From an uncultured Anaerolineaceae bacterium (GTDB lineage Bacteria > Chloroflexota > Anaerolineae > Anaerolineales > Anaerolineaceae), in NCBI GenBank assembly GCA_937894825.1, contig CALCQT010000089.1:1-5877 (forward strand): DNA of 5,877 nucleotides, written 5' to 3'. Position 1 is the stretch's first letter; each line of letters opens with the position of its first letter. The position numbers and the translations under genes are program-made. The notes below the pieces were generated by a model. It was not told the origin of the DNA. It searched no databases and worked only from the letters and a program-made list of their open reading frames with translations. Below, in pieces: positions 1-5,877 of this stretch.

Positions 1-1008
1 CCGAAAAACATCGAAAATTCCCGGATACAGCAGGATCAAACCGGCGCCTTCCAGCATCAGCAGCGCATATACCGGCAGGTGCTGCGTCAGAATTTGCTTT
101 GCCAGCATCGTCTCTGCCTGTTGAAGCGTCATGCCGTCCCGCAGTGCCGTCAATTCCGGATTTCGTCCCAAGGCTTCCTGCTCCTGATAAAAGTCGGTCC
201 CGTTGACAAAAGCCAGCACACCCGCCGAATGATAAGCGTACAAATTCGAAGATTGGGTGGCCGAAAACCCGGCAAAGCCGCTCACCGATTCGTTCCGGTA
301 ACACCACAGCAGGGCCGGAGCCAGGCTAACGGACAGAAACAGAGCGGAAAGCTTCATCCCCCACTGCCAGTCCCGTTTCAAAAGAAACAGCCCGAAAAGA
401 ATCAAACTCAGAAGGACGGGCAGATAAAGCCCTGACGGACGGACAAACATTCCCATGGCAAACAGCAGCGCAGCGCCGATCAACGGTCTAAAATGAGCCG
501 TCTTCAAAAAACGCAGCAGCAAAAAGAACGCCGCCAGGATCAGAAACTGAAAAAGGATATCAGAAAGAATGAAGAAACAGAAATAAACATCATGAAGGTT
601 GAGCGCCGCCAGCATCGCGCCCCCAAACACCCCGCGCCGGCCGACACCGATTTCATGCAGCACCGCATGCACCAGCAACACGGCCATCAGGTTCAGCAGA
701 AGCTGCAGCATAATGGTGAACGGGGTCCAGTTTTCGCCCAAAATCAACTTACAGAATGCCAGAAAAAGCGGATAACCCGGTGTGCGGTGAATTTCAGGGG
801 CGCCGTCTATATTCAGAAAGCGGCCTGTTTCCAACATCGAATCAGCCGGAGCAATGTAGGTGGCCGAATCCGGATAGACCTGCCGGGCATCTTTCATTGA
901 AAACCCACTGCCGAGGAAAAAGAGCGTGAACAGAATCCTGACGCACACCCCAATCAGGATAATCCAAATAATATCTTTTCGGTAGGATTGCGCAGTTTTT
1001 TCAGCCAT
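1..1008 (-). CDS. GT-C family membrane glycosyltransferase (ArnT/PMT-like), N-terminal part
   Basis: The reading frame is open from the ATG at 1008 to the left edge, giving 336 residues without a stop; the C-terminus lies outside. A stop codon (1023-1021) just upstream of the ATG leaves it as the only reasonable start, although the Shine-Dalgarno is weak. Residues 12-32 form a first membrane helix. A polar loop follows with DSATY (47-51) and RTPGYPLF (75-82), a pairing typical of ArnT/PMT_2-type enzymes, which move a sugar from a polyprenyl-phosphate donor on the outer face of the membrane. Further helices lie at about 97-117, 125-140, 142-168, 176-210 and 219-236. Other family-like signatures are LSD (148-150), RPSG (190-193) and the P...W.YRN stretch at 231-239. 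Acceptor and donor are unknown. It is transcribed away from dnaG. Assignment to the superfamily is firm; substrate cannot be read. Confidence 0.85.
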   Translation of the reverse strand, partial: MAEKTAQSYRKDIIWIILIGVCVRILFTLFFLGSGFSMKDARQVYPDSATYIAPADSMLETGRFLNIDGAPEIHRTPGYPLFLAFCKLILGENWTPFTIMLQLLLNLMAVLLVHAVLHEIGVGRRGVFGGAMLAALNLHDVYFCFFILSDILFQFLILAAFFLLLRFLKTAHFRPLIGAALLFAMGMFVRPSGLYLPVLLSLILFGLFLLKRDWQWGMKLSALFLSVSLAPALLWCYRNESVSGFAGFSATQSSNLYAYHSAGVLAFVNGTDFYQEQEALGRNPELTALRDGMTLQQAETMLAKQILTQHLPVYALLMLEGAGLILLYPGIFDVFR

Positions 1009-1043
1009 GGCGCTTACTTTTTATCTGTGGTGTGTGTTTCCAA

Positions 1044-1053
1044 ATCACGTGAT
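1044..1053. promoter_or_regulatory. 10-bp perfect palindrome ATCACGTGAT, possible operator
   Basis: The sequence ATCACGTGAT is its own reverse complement. It lies immediately downstream of the minus-strand TATAAT, where transcription of the glycosyltransferase gene would begin. That position suits a repressor site, but a palindrome of this size can arise by chance and no second copy was noticed in the window. Confidence 0.25.
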
Positions 1054-1054
1054 G

Positions 1055-1060
1055 ATTATA
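1055..1060 (-). promoter_or_regulatory. Candidate -10 box for the glycosyltransferase gene
   Basis: Read on the minus strand, these bases are a perfect TATAAT, 46 bases upstream of the ATG at 1008. It would give a leader of roughly 40 nt. No good -35 hexamer sits at the normal spacing (the bases there read TATGAT), so this would be a weak or activator-dependent promoter. Only the hexamer is seen; promoter function is inferred. Confidence 0.35.
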
Positions 1061-1191
1061 TCCCGATTCGCCATGCCATCATAGCGGCAGCCGGTAATTC
1101 AAAATTGTAACAAGCCTCCTCTACAGATACAAATCTCCTGTATAACCGGCACTGCGCTATCCGTGGCCAGATATGATTTTTGTCGTAGATA

Positions 1192-1222
1192 TTGCCACAA
1201 AAACCGTTCTTTCTACTACAAT
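1192..1222 (+). promoter_or_regulatory. Candidate promoter for the dnaG-rpoD-Nudix operon
   Basis: TTGCCA (1192-1197, one mismatch to TTGACA) and TACAAT (1217-1222, one mismatch to TATAAT) are separated by 19 bp, slightly longer than ideal. A start site about 7 bases downstream would fall near 1229, only some six bases before the dnaG ATG. A second -10-like hexamer, GATAAT at 1224-1229, would place the start at or next to the A of the ATG, but it has no matching -35. Either way the message would be leaderless or almost so, which fits the lack of a Shine-Dalgarno. Confidence 0.4.
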
Positions 1223-1234
1223 TGATAATAAATC

Positions 1235-3118
1235 ATGGCAGCCATTGACGAGATTAAGAACAATATCAATATCACCGACCTCGTATCCGAGACGGTAAAA
1301 CTGCGCAGAACCGGGAAAAACTACATCGGCTTCTGCCCGTTTCACAGCAACACGCGCACGCCGGCTTTCGTGGTCTTCCCTGATTCCGGCACCTGGCGCT
1401 GTTTTGGACAATGCGCCGAGGGCGGTGATATTTTCAGCTACCTGATGAAAAGGGATGGCCTGGATTTTCAGCAGGCGCTTCAGACATTGGCCAAACGGGC
1501 CGGCGTGGAGCTTGAAGACTATAAGCCTGAAAATCAATCCGAAAAGGAAACTCGCGCCCAGCTGTACGCCTTGATGGATGAAGCGTCCGCTTTCTACCAG
1601 AACAACCTGCTGCTGCACCCGGCCGGAAGAAGCGCGTACCAATATCTTGAGAAACGCGGCATCACGCGCGCAACCATGGAAAAATTCCGTCTCGGGTATG
1701 CCCCCGAATCCTGGGAGGCCACGCTGCAGCACCTGCTTGCCAAGGGATACACGCGCGACGAAATCACGACTGTCGGGCTGGTCAGCGAAAAGCGCGACGA
1801 AAAAGGCGATCCAATTCCGGACGGGCGCATTTACGACCGCTTCCGCAACCGGATCATGATCCCGATCTGCGATTCCACGGGAAATCTGATCGCGTTCGGC
1901 GCCCGCATTCTCAACCCGAATGACGTGCCCAAATTCCTGAATTCACCGCAGACCATTCTGTTCGACAAAGGGAAAACGCTGTTTGGGCTGAATCATGCCC
2001 GGCAGGCCATCCGTGAAAAGAATCAAGCCGTTATTGTCGAAGGATATCTGGATGTGATCGTCCTGCATCAGGCCGGCTTCACCAACACCGTCTCGCCCAT
2101 GGGCACGGCACTGGGCGAATTTCAGGCCCGCCAGCTGGCACGGCAGGCCCGCCGCATCGTGCTGGCGCTGGACGCGGACGCTGCCGGCGACAATGCCACC
2201 CGCCGCGGCATCGACATGATGCGTGACGCGCTGAAGGGTGAGGTTGAAACCGTCGGAACCGACGGCCGCGCCCTGATCCGGCAGGAGAACAAATTGCACA
2301 CCGACATCCGGATCACGAAGATCCCGTCCGGTATGGACCCGGATGAGGTTGTTTTGCGCAATCCCGATGAATGGCAAGCCATCCTGGATCAGGCCAAGCC
2401 GATCGTTCTTTACATGATGGAAACCGTCAGCGAAGGGCGGGATCTGGAGGACGGCAAGGTAAAAAGTGAGATCGCGGATCAGATCCTGCCGCTGATCTTT
2501 GAGGTACCGGACCCGATTGAGCGGGAGACCTACCGGCAGCAATTGGCGCGTCATCTCAAAATCAGTGAGACGCTGCTGCAATACGGCCCGGTCGTGAAAT
2601 CGCAGCCCAAAGCCGCGTCAAAGAGACGGGCAGCCTTCCCGGAAAAGCCCCGGCTGGATTCCGGTTCCGAACTGGTCTTTGATCCCAAAGCGGGGTTCTA
2701 CAGCAAAGAGATTACAATTCTTCAGTATCTCTATCATTTTTATGATCTGCCCGGATCATTCTCGAACATTGACCGGGTTTTCCGCCGCTTTCACCTGATG
2801 CCGCTGCAACCGGATGATTTTGACCAGAGTGATATCCGGCAAATCGCGGATTGGTATTTCAAGGGGATCAATCAGGACGACGAATTGAACACCAAAAAAT
2901 TCATCCGCGAGCATGTCCCGGATACCGTTGCCGAGACCTTCAAACGGATTGAAAACCCCAATTTTCAGGGGTCCGTGAATCTGATCGAGTTGGACAAAGA
3001 TCTGGCCCGTTACATCGCTTTGCGGCAGCGTGATCGAAATGGATCCCAATCTTTCAGAGTTCCGGCAGGTTTTGGATCGCCTGATTTTGGAAAGAAATCA
3101 TTTGGAAAATGTGCTTAA
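1235..3118 (+). CDS. dnaG: DNA primase DnaG (3' end apparently frameshifted)
   Basis: DnaG synthesises the RNA primers used by the replisome and docks on the replicative helicase DnaB through its C-terminal domain. The 627-residue frame is of normal family length. The N-terminal zinc-binding domain (about 1-100) has C34, H37, C56 and C60. The catalytic core follows, with the TOPRIM fold at about 263-345: E269 in EGYLD and D313/D315 in DADAAG are the metal-binding acids. Residues from about 370 form the helicase-interaction region. The ATG at 1235 is preceded in frame by TAA (1229-1231), so no upstream start is possible; no Shine-Dalgarno is visible. The last roughly 28 residues, after the RQR at about 597-599, are glycine/phenylalanine-rich and unlike a primase tail, whereas the +1 frame continues with a leucine-rich helix. 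Correcting one base would give about 639 residues ending in an overlap with rpoD. It is first in the dnaG-rpoD-Nudix run. Confidence 0.95.
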   Translation: MAAIDEIKNNINITDLVSETVKLRRTGKNYIGFCPFHSNTRTPAFVVFPDSGTWRCFGQCAEGGDIFSYLMKRDGLDFQQALQTLAKRAGVELEDYKPENQSEKETRAQLYALMDEASAFYQNNLLLHPAGRSAYQYLEKRGITRATMEKFRLGYAPESWEATLQHLLAKGYTRDEITTVGLVSEKRDEKGDPIPDGRIYDRFRNRIMIPICDSTGNLIAFGARILNPNDVPKFLNSPQTILFDKGKTLFGLNHARQAIREKNQAVIVEGYLDVIVLHQAGFTNTVSPMGTALGEFQARQLARQARRIVLALDADAAGDNATRRGIDMMRDALKGEVETVGTDGRALIRQENKLHTDIRITKIPSGMDPDEVVLRNPDEWQAILDQAKPIVLYMMETVSEGRDLEDGKVKSEIADQILPLIFEVPDPIERETYRQQLARHLKISETLLQYGPVVKSQPKAASKRRAAFPEKPRLDSGSELVFDPKAGFYSKEITILQYLYHFYDLPGSFSNIDRVFRRFHLMPLQPDDFDQSDIRQIADWYFKGINQDDELNTKKFIREHVPDTVAETFKRIENPNFQGSVNLIELDKDLARYIALRQRDRNGSQSFRVPAGFGSPDFGKKSFGKCA

Positions 3119-3155
3119 AAGCCTCAGTCCCAAATATATACAGGAAAAATCATGA
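3030..3155 (+). other. Displaced C-terminal tail of DnaG in the +1 frame
   Basis: This frame (open from 2985) encodes VIEMDPNLSEFRQVLDR followed by [15 protein letters not shown] and ends at TGA 3153-3155. The regular leucine/isoleucine/valine spacing predicts a helix like the one that closes many primases, and it joins smoothly onto the upstream ARYIALRQR of frame 0. The TGA overlaps the rpoD ATG as ATGA, a typical operon junction, which frame 0 (stopping at 3118) lacks. The simplest reading is a single extra base (or two lost) near 3025-3039. Alternatives are a separate 38-residue ORF from the ATG at 3039, for which I see no ribosome binding site, or a programmed +1 shift, for which I see no classical slippery codon pair. 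Confidence 0.7.
3142..3145 (+). promoter_or_regulatory. Ribosome binding site of rpoD
   Basis: AGGA lies six bases before the ATG at 3152 and fixes that start. It sits inside the +1-frame dnaG tail, so ribosomes finishing that frame would pass over it and stop on the ATGA overlap, favouring translational coupling. Ribosomes in frame 0 stop 33 bases before the rpoD ATG. Confidence 0.65.
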
Positions 3156-4681
3156 GAAAAACTACCCAAAAGGACATCCAGGACGCCATTGAAGAACAAT
3201 CTCCGAATCTCTCCCCGGTGGATGAAGATTCTGAAATAATCGCCATCCCTGAAAAAGATTCTGAAGAAGCCGACCTCTTTTCGGATGACGATTTATTCAG
3301 CGGAGATGCATCTTATGAAGATCCGGTGCGCTTATATCTGAAAGAAATCGGCCTGATTGATCTATTGGACCCGGACAGTGAATTCCGCCTGGCAACCTGC
3401 ATCGAGGCCGATCGCCATCTTGATAAATTCGAAAATCTTCTGGAAAACACGCAGGAGGAGATCTTTGTGCGGAAAATTTATGAGAATATCTGCACAGAAT
3501 TGAGCGATTCCTGGCAGGTTTTCGTAACCGACCTCAAAGCATACGATCCGAAGGGGATCCTCCCCCAATTGCACCTGCTGGCTGCTGAAGCACAGCAGCT
3601 TAGCCGGACCTGGAAAATCGAAACGCCTTCCTATCTGCGCGCTTTCTTCGACAACGGCGTCTGGGGACAGGATCAAAAATGGGATACGGTAGTACAAAAA
3701 CTGTACGATGTGTTCCTGGATCTTTATCTGCTGCCGGAATCCATGCAGGACGCGCTGAGCGAACTTGCAAAAACCAATGGGAATCAAATGCCGGCGAGTC
3801 AGGATCTGATCGCACTGATTCCCCCGCAGTTTGACATCCTGGCCCAGATCAACAAAGTTCAGATGCAGGCGGAAGTAGCCCAGCAGGTGCTGGTGCGCGC
3901 GAACCTGCGGCTGGTCGTCAGCATCGCAAAGCGTTATTTGGGGAGAGGGATTTCTTTTCTGGACCTGATCCAGGAAGGCAATATCGGGCTGTTGCGAGCC
4001 GTGACAAAATTTGATCCGCGGCGGGGCTTCAAATTCAGCACCTACTCCACCTGGTGGATCCGGCAGGCCATCAGCCGTTACATTGCCGAACAGGGACGGC
4101 TGATCCGCATTCCGGCGCACATGTACGACGCCATCTCGAAACTGATGAAAACCCAACGAAACATGGTTCAGAAACTAGGCCGCAACCCCACGCTGGAAGA
4201 GTTAGCGATTGAGAGCCAATTTTTGTCCGCAGCGGACAGCGCGGAACTGAAAAAGGCCCGAAAAAACCAGACCGAGCTCGATCCGGATCTGCAGAAACGT
4301 CTCCAGGCCGCCACGGCCAAAGTGCAGAAACTGTTACAGTCCGCCGAGGAGCCGATCTCGCTTGAGCAGCCGGTCGGTGATGAAGACAGCGGTCAGCTGG
4401 GAGATTTCATAGAAGATGAAGACGCGCTGGAACCAATGGACGCCGCTTCAAAAGAACTGCTGCGCGATCAGGTGCAGCAAACGCTTGACATCCTGACAGA
4501 CCGTGAACGCCAGGTGCTGGAGCTGCGCTTCGGTTTGCAAGACGGTGAGGAACGAACGCTGGAGGAAGTCAGTAAAATTTTCGATATCACGCGCGAACGG
4601 GTCCGGCAGATTGAGGCCAAAGCGCTGCGTAAGCTGCGCCATCCTGTCCGCAGCCGCCTGTTACGGGAGTACTTTTTCTGA
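3152..4681 (+). CDS. rpoD: Primary RNA polymerase sigma factor RpoD (sigma-70, group 1)
   Basis: This 509-residue protein directs RNA polymerase to housekeeping promoters. An acidic N-terminus (about 1-52) precedes region 1.2 ([12 protein letters not shown], 56-67). A non-conserved segment of about 135 residues (100-235) follows. Region 2 spans about 245-325, with the invariant W301/W302 of -10 melting and IRQAISR (303-309), where E. coli has IRQAITR. Region 3 carries a charged insert at about 359-388, then [13 protein letters not shown]. Region 4 (about 433-509) contains the helix-turn-helix [20 protein letters not shown] (469-488) that reads the -35 element, and the protein ends in KLRHP and a short tail. 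All regions needed for a vegetative sigma factor are present. It follows dnaG directly, as in the macromolecular synthesis operon, and its TGA shares one base with the next ATG. Confidence 0.97.
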   Translation: MRKTTQKDIQDAIEEQSPNLSPVDEDSEIIAIPEKDSEEADLFSDDDLFSGDASYEDPVRLYLKEIGLIDLLDPDSEFRLATCIEADRHLDKFENLLENTQEEIFVRKIYENICTELSDSWQVFVTDLKAYDPKGILPQLHLLAAEAQQLSRTWKIETPSYLRAFFDNGVWGQDQKWDTVVQKLYDVFLDLYLLPESMQDALSELAKTNGNQMPASQDLIALIPPQFDILAQINKVQMQAEVAQQVLVRANLRLVVSIAKRYLGRGISFLDLIQEGNIGLLRAVTKFDPRRGFKFSTYSTWWIRQAISRYIAEQGRLIRIPAHMYDAISKLMKTQRNMVQKLGRNPTLEELAIESQFLSAADSAELKKARKNQTELDPDLQKRLQAATAKVQKLLQSAEEPISLEQPVGDEDSGQLGDFIEDEDALEPMDAASKELLRDQVQQTLDILTDRERQVLELRFGLQDGEERTLEEVSKIFDITRERVRQIEAKALRKLRHPVRSRLLREYFF

Positions 4682-5190
4682 TGCGGGACTATCAGAAAGC
4701 GCTGCATCGCGTGACCGGAAGTTTTCCGATTGTCGAGTTTTCAGCGCTGACCTACCTGACGGACGCGCAGGGCAATCTGCTGCTGATTCAGGACCCGGAA
4801 GCGGGATATTGGAAATTGCCGGGCGGCATGATCCACCCCGGTGAGCGCGTCATCGAATGTCTGCGCCGGACTGTGTTTCACCAGATCGGCGTAACCATTG
4901 AGAAAGCGGTTTTCCTGAATCTTTTCTCCGGAAAAGAACAAAATTACATTGCCGAGGACAGTGCGCGTATCACACCGGTCTATGCTGCCTGCCTGCCGAC
5001 ACAAACCAGAGGAGTCCTGCGAAACAATGAGGAAAGCCGGACGGAAATCCGTTTCTTCGCCACCTGGAATGTGCCGCTCGCAAGCGTTTTCCCGCCCATG
5101 ACTGAAACCATCCAATTTTTCCTGGATAACTTCCCGGGCGGCGTCCCGCTGCGGCCTTTTGACATTGACCGCTTCTCGGAAGAAAGTTAG
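4681..5190 (+). CDS. Nudix-fold protein with degenerate Nudix box
   Basis: The protein has 169 residues. The strand-loop-helix of the Nudix fold is clear: a beta stretch at 17-37, then YWKLPGG (43-49), then a box aligning as G49-x5-E55-x7-R63-T-V-F-H-Q-I-G70-V71. The standard box is Gx5Ex7REUxEExGU, so the three catalytic, metal-binding glutamates are replaced by T64, H67 and Q68, while the structural G, E55, R63 and G70 remain. Normal Nudix hydrolysis is therefore unlikely; a binding or regulatory role, or a shifted active site, is possible. No membrane segment or signal peptide is seen. The ATG overlaps the rpoD stop as TGATG, with GGGAG at 4665-4669 as the ribosome site, so it is co-translated with the sigma factor. 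Substrate and role are unknown. Confidence 0.85.
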   Translation: MRDYQKALHRVTGSFPIVEFSALTYLTDAQGNLLLIQDPEAGYWKLPGGMIHPGERVIECLRRTVFHQIGVTIEKAVFLNLFSGKEQNYIAEDSARITPVYAACLPTQTRGVLRNNEESRTEIRFFATWNVPLASVFPPMTETIQFFLDNFPGGVPLRPFDIDRFSEES

Positions 5191-5429
5191 CTGCGGGAAC
5201 GGATCAGTACCGCCAGATCTTCGATCGTGTCAAATGTATCGGCGTTCAGTTCATTATCCGCAATCCGAACGCCAAAAATCTCCTCAACGGCCAGCGCCAG
5301 ATCGACCAGACTGAAAGAATCAATTAATCCGGAAGAGATCAGCGGTTCGTCAACCTGGAGTTTGCGTTTCGGTTGCCGGATAATGTCATTCTTTATTTTC
5401 TCAGTGAGTATTTCAATCGTTTGATTCAT
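5187..5429 (-). CDS. Stand-alone acyl (or peptidyl) carrier protein
   Basis: This is an 80-residue acidic helical protein of standard carrier-protein size. The motif GLIDSFSLVDL (34-44) holds S38, the expected attachment point for 4'-phosphopantetheine, placed as in the DSL motif of ACPs. The later helix-3 region VEEIFGVRIADNEL and the closing DTIEDLAVLI are family-typical. It differs from a fatty-acid AcpP by DSFS in place of DSLD and by a basic patch (KRK, 21-23), pointing to a specialised carrier loaded by a dedicated ligase, such as those in D-alanylation, secondary metabolite or surface-acylation clusters. GGAAGG at 5441-5436, six bases before the ATG, is a strong ribosome site. It begins 19 bp after the SGNH hydrolase ends, so the two are likely co-transcribed. 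Its stop codon overlaps that of the convergent Nudix gene. Confidence 0.88.
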   Translation of the reverse strand: MNQTIEILTEKIKNDIIRQPKRKLQVDEPLISSGLIDSFSLVDLALAVEEIFGVRIADNELNADTFDTIEDLAVLIRSRS

Positions 5430-5448
5430 TCCATACCTTCCAATTTTG

Positions 5449-5877
5449 TCATTGAATCGCGAGAATCGCCTGCATCATCCCATCTAACACCTGCAGCGCC
5501 GTCAAATTACGGTAAGTCCAGGCGTACTCAAAGGCCCGCGGATCGGAAAAATCATTCCTGTAAAAAGTGAGGTGAATGCCGTCCTCGACCAGCCCATGAC
5601 CCGGCAACTCCTGGATCACCGGCCAGAAATTCAGCGGCAGCTGGTATTTCGCAGCCAAATCGGCGATATCCTGATTAATGGAAAAATTTCCTTCCACATT
5701 ATCCGCTTTGGTCATCAAAACCGGCAGCCGGCTCTGAGCCAGCGTCAGCTCAATGACCTCACGCAGATTTTCCTTGAAGGAAGGGGGATTATAGCCATCG
5801 TTGGTGCCAAAAGAGATCAACGCAAACGCCGGGTTGTGAATGCGGTACTCGCAGGTCAAAGGGATATCGTCCGCTTC
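5449..5877 (-). CDS. SGNH/GDSL-family hydrolase, C-terminal part
   Basis: The frame is open to the right edge, so the N-terminus, including the GDS nucleophile block, is outside; 142 residues are visible. Two signature blocks of SGNH esterases/acyltransferases are present. ISFGTND (visible residues 21-27) is block III with the oxyanion-hole asparagine. EDGIHLT (98-104) is block V with the catalytic Asp99 and His102. Between them, NQDIADLAAKYQLPLNFW resembles the usual stretch leading to the last strand. Such enzymes hydrolyse or transfer acyl groups on sugars, lipids or other small esters. The adjacent carrier-protein gene 19 bp downstream suggests a joint acyl-transfer pathway. A TTG at 5859 should not be taken as the start, because coding continues upstream of it. 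Substrate and location cannot be told without the missing N-terminus. Confidence 0.85.
   Translation of the reverse strand, partial: EADDIPLTCEYRIHNPAFALISFGTNDGYNPPSFKENLREVIELTLAQSRLPVLMTKADNVEGNFSINQDIADLAAKYQLPLNFWPVIQELPGHGLVEDGIHLTFYRNDFSDPRAFEYAWTYRNLTALQVLDGMMQAILAIQ

Larger units (their letters stand above)
1009..1234. other. Divergent intergenic region
   Basis: This 226-bp stretch separates the glycosyltransferase (leftward) from dnaG (rightward) and must carry control signals for both. It is more AT-rich than the flanking genes. It contains a TATAAT on the minus strand, a 10-bp palindrome next to it, and a TTGCCA/TACAAT pair just before dnaG. A 6-bp inverted pair, GCCGGT (1090-1095) and ACCGGC (1145-1150), is probably chance. 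I see no convincing small gene, RNA gene or riboswitch fold. Confidence 0.7.

Noticed and set aside
79..900. Two plus-strand ORFs (79-435 and 493-900) as possible genes
   Set aside because: They are antisense to the clearly coding glycosyltransferase frame; their translations are rich in Q, R, K and H with no domain or membrane pattern.
1105..1133. TTGTAA/TACAAA pair with 17-bp spacing as a second dnaG promoter
   Set aside because: Both hexamers match the consensus at only four of six positions in an AT-rich stretch, which is weak compared with the pair nearer dnaG.
1157..1732. 191-residue minus-strand ORF over the start of dnaG
   Set aside because: It is a shadow of dnaG codon bias on the opposite strand, with no recognisable motif.
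1943..2581. 212-residue minus-strand ORF inside dnaG
   Set aside because: It is antisense to the conserved TOPRIM region of dnaG and has no family resemblance or ribosome site.
3039..3155. Independent 38-residue small gene between dnaG and rpoD
   Set aside because: It has no ribosome site before the ATG at 3039, and its helical sequence fits better as the displaced tail of DnaG.
3362..4156. 264-residue minus-strand ORF inside rpoD
   Set aside because: It is long but wholly antisense to conserved sigma-factor sequence, with a composition typical of a shadow frame.
5857..5859. TTG at 5859 as the start of the SGNH hydrolase
   Set aside because: The frame stays open to the window edge and the essential GDS block is missing, so the gene is cut by the window rather than beginning here.

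Overview
The window looks like chromosomal DNA from a Chloroflexota bacterium, most likely class Anaerolineae. The reasons are the style of its DNA primase (zinc site written CPFH...CFGQC), a primary sigma factor with a charged insert in region 3, and the gene content. This placement rests on family resemblance read by eye, not on a search.

Layout. Positions 1-1008 (minus strand) hold the N-terminal 336 residues of a multi-spanning GT-C (ArnT/PMT-type) membrane glycosyltransferase that runs off the left edge. Positions 1009-1234 are a divergent intergenic region with candidate promoters for both directions and a 10-bp palindrome. From 1235 to 5190 (plus strand) lies a tight three-gene run: dnaG (primase), rpoD (primary sigma factor) and a Nudix-fold protein. 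From 5877 back to 5187 (minus strand) lies a two-gene run: the C-terminal part of an SGNH/GDSL hydrolase, then a stand-alone acyl/peptidyl carrier protein. The two runs converge, and their stop codons overlap by 4 bp.

How the genes work together. dnaG-rpoD is the core of the classical macromolecular synthesis operon, joining replication priming to transcription initiation; rpsU is not seen upstream. rpoD and the Nudix gene share one base (TGATG). The carrier protein and hydrolase probably belong to a larger acyl-transfer or surface-modification cluster to the right. The glycosyltransferase is a separate envelope gene.

Most notable points. (1) The annotated end of dnaG reads out of frame: a leucine-rich helical tail typical of a primase C-terminus continues in the +1 frame and stops in an ATGA overlap with the rpoD start. 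This means a frameshift (sequencing error, mutation or, less likely, programmed) near 3025-3039. (2) The Nudix protein keeps the fold signature but has lost all three glutamates of the REUxEE core, so it is probably not a normal pyrophosphohydrolase. (3) dnaG has no visible Shine-Dalgarno and promoter-like hexamers very close to its ATG, suggesting a leaderless or nearly leaderless message. I see no mobile element, CRISPR array, tRNA or rRNA. I found no clear new multi-gene system; the dnaG/rpoD junction and the degenerate Nudix protein are the best leads.
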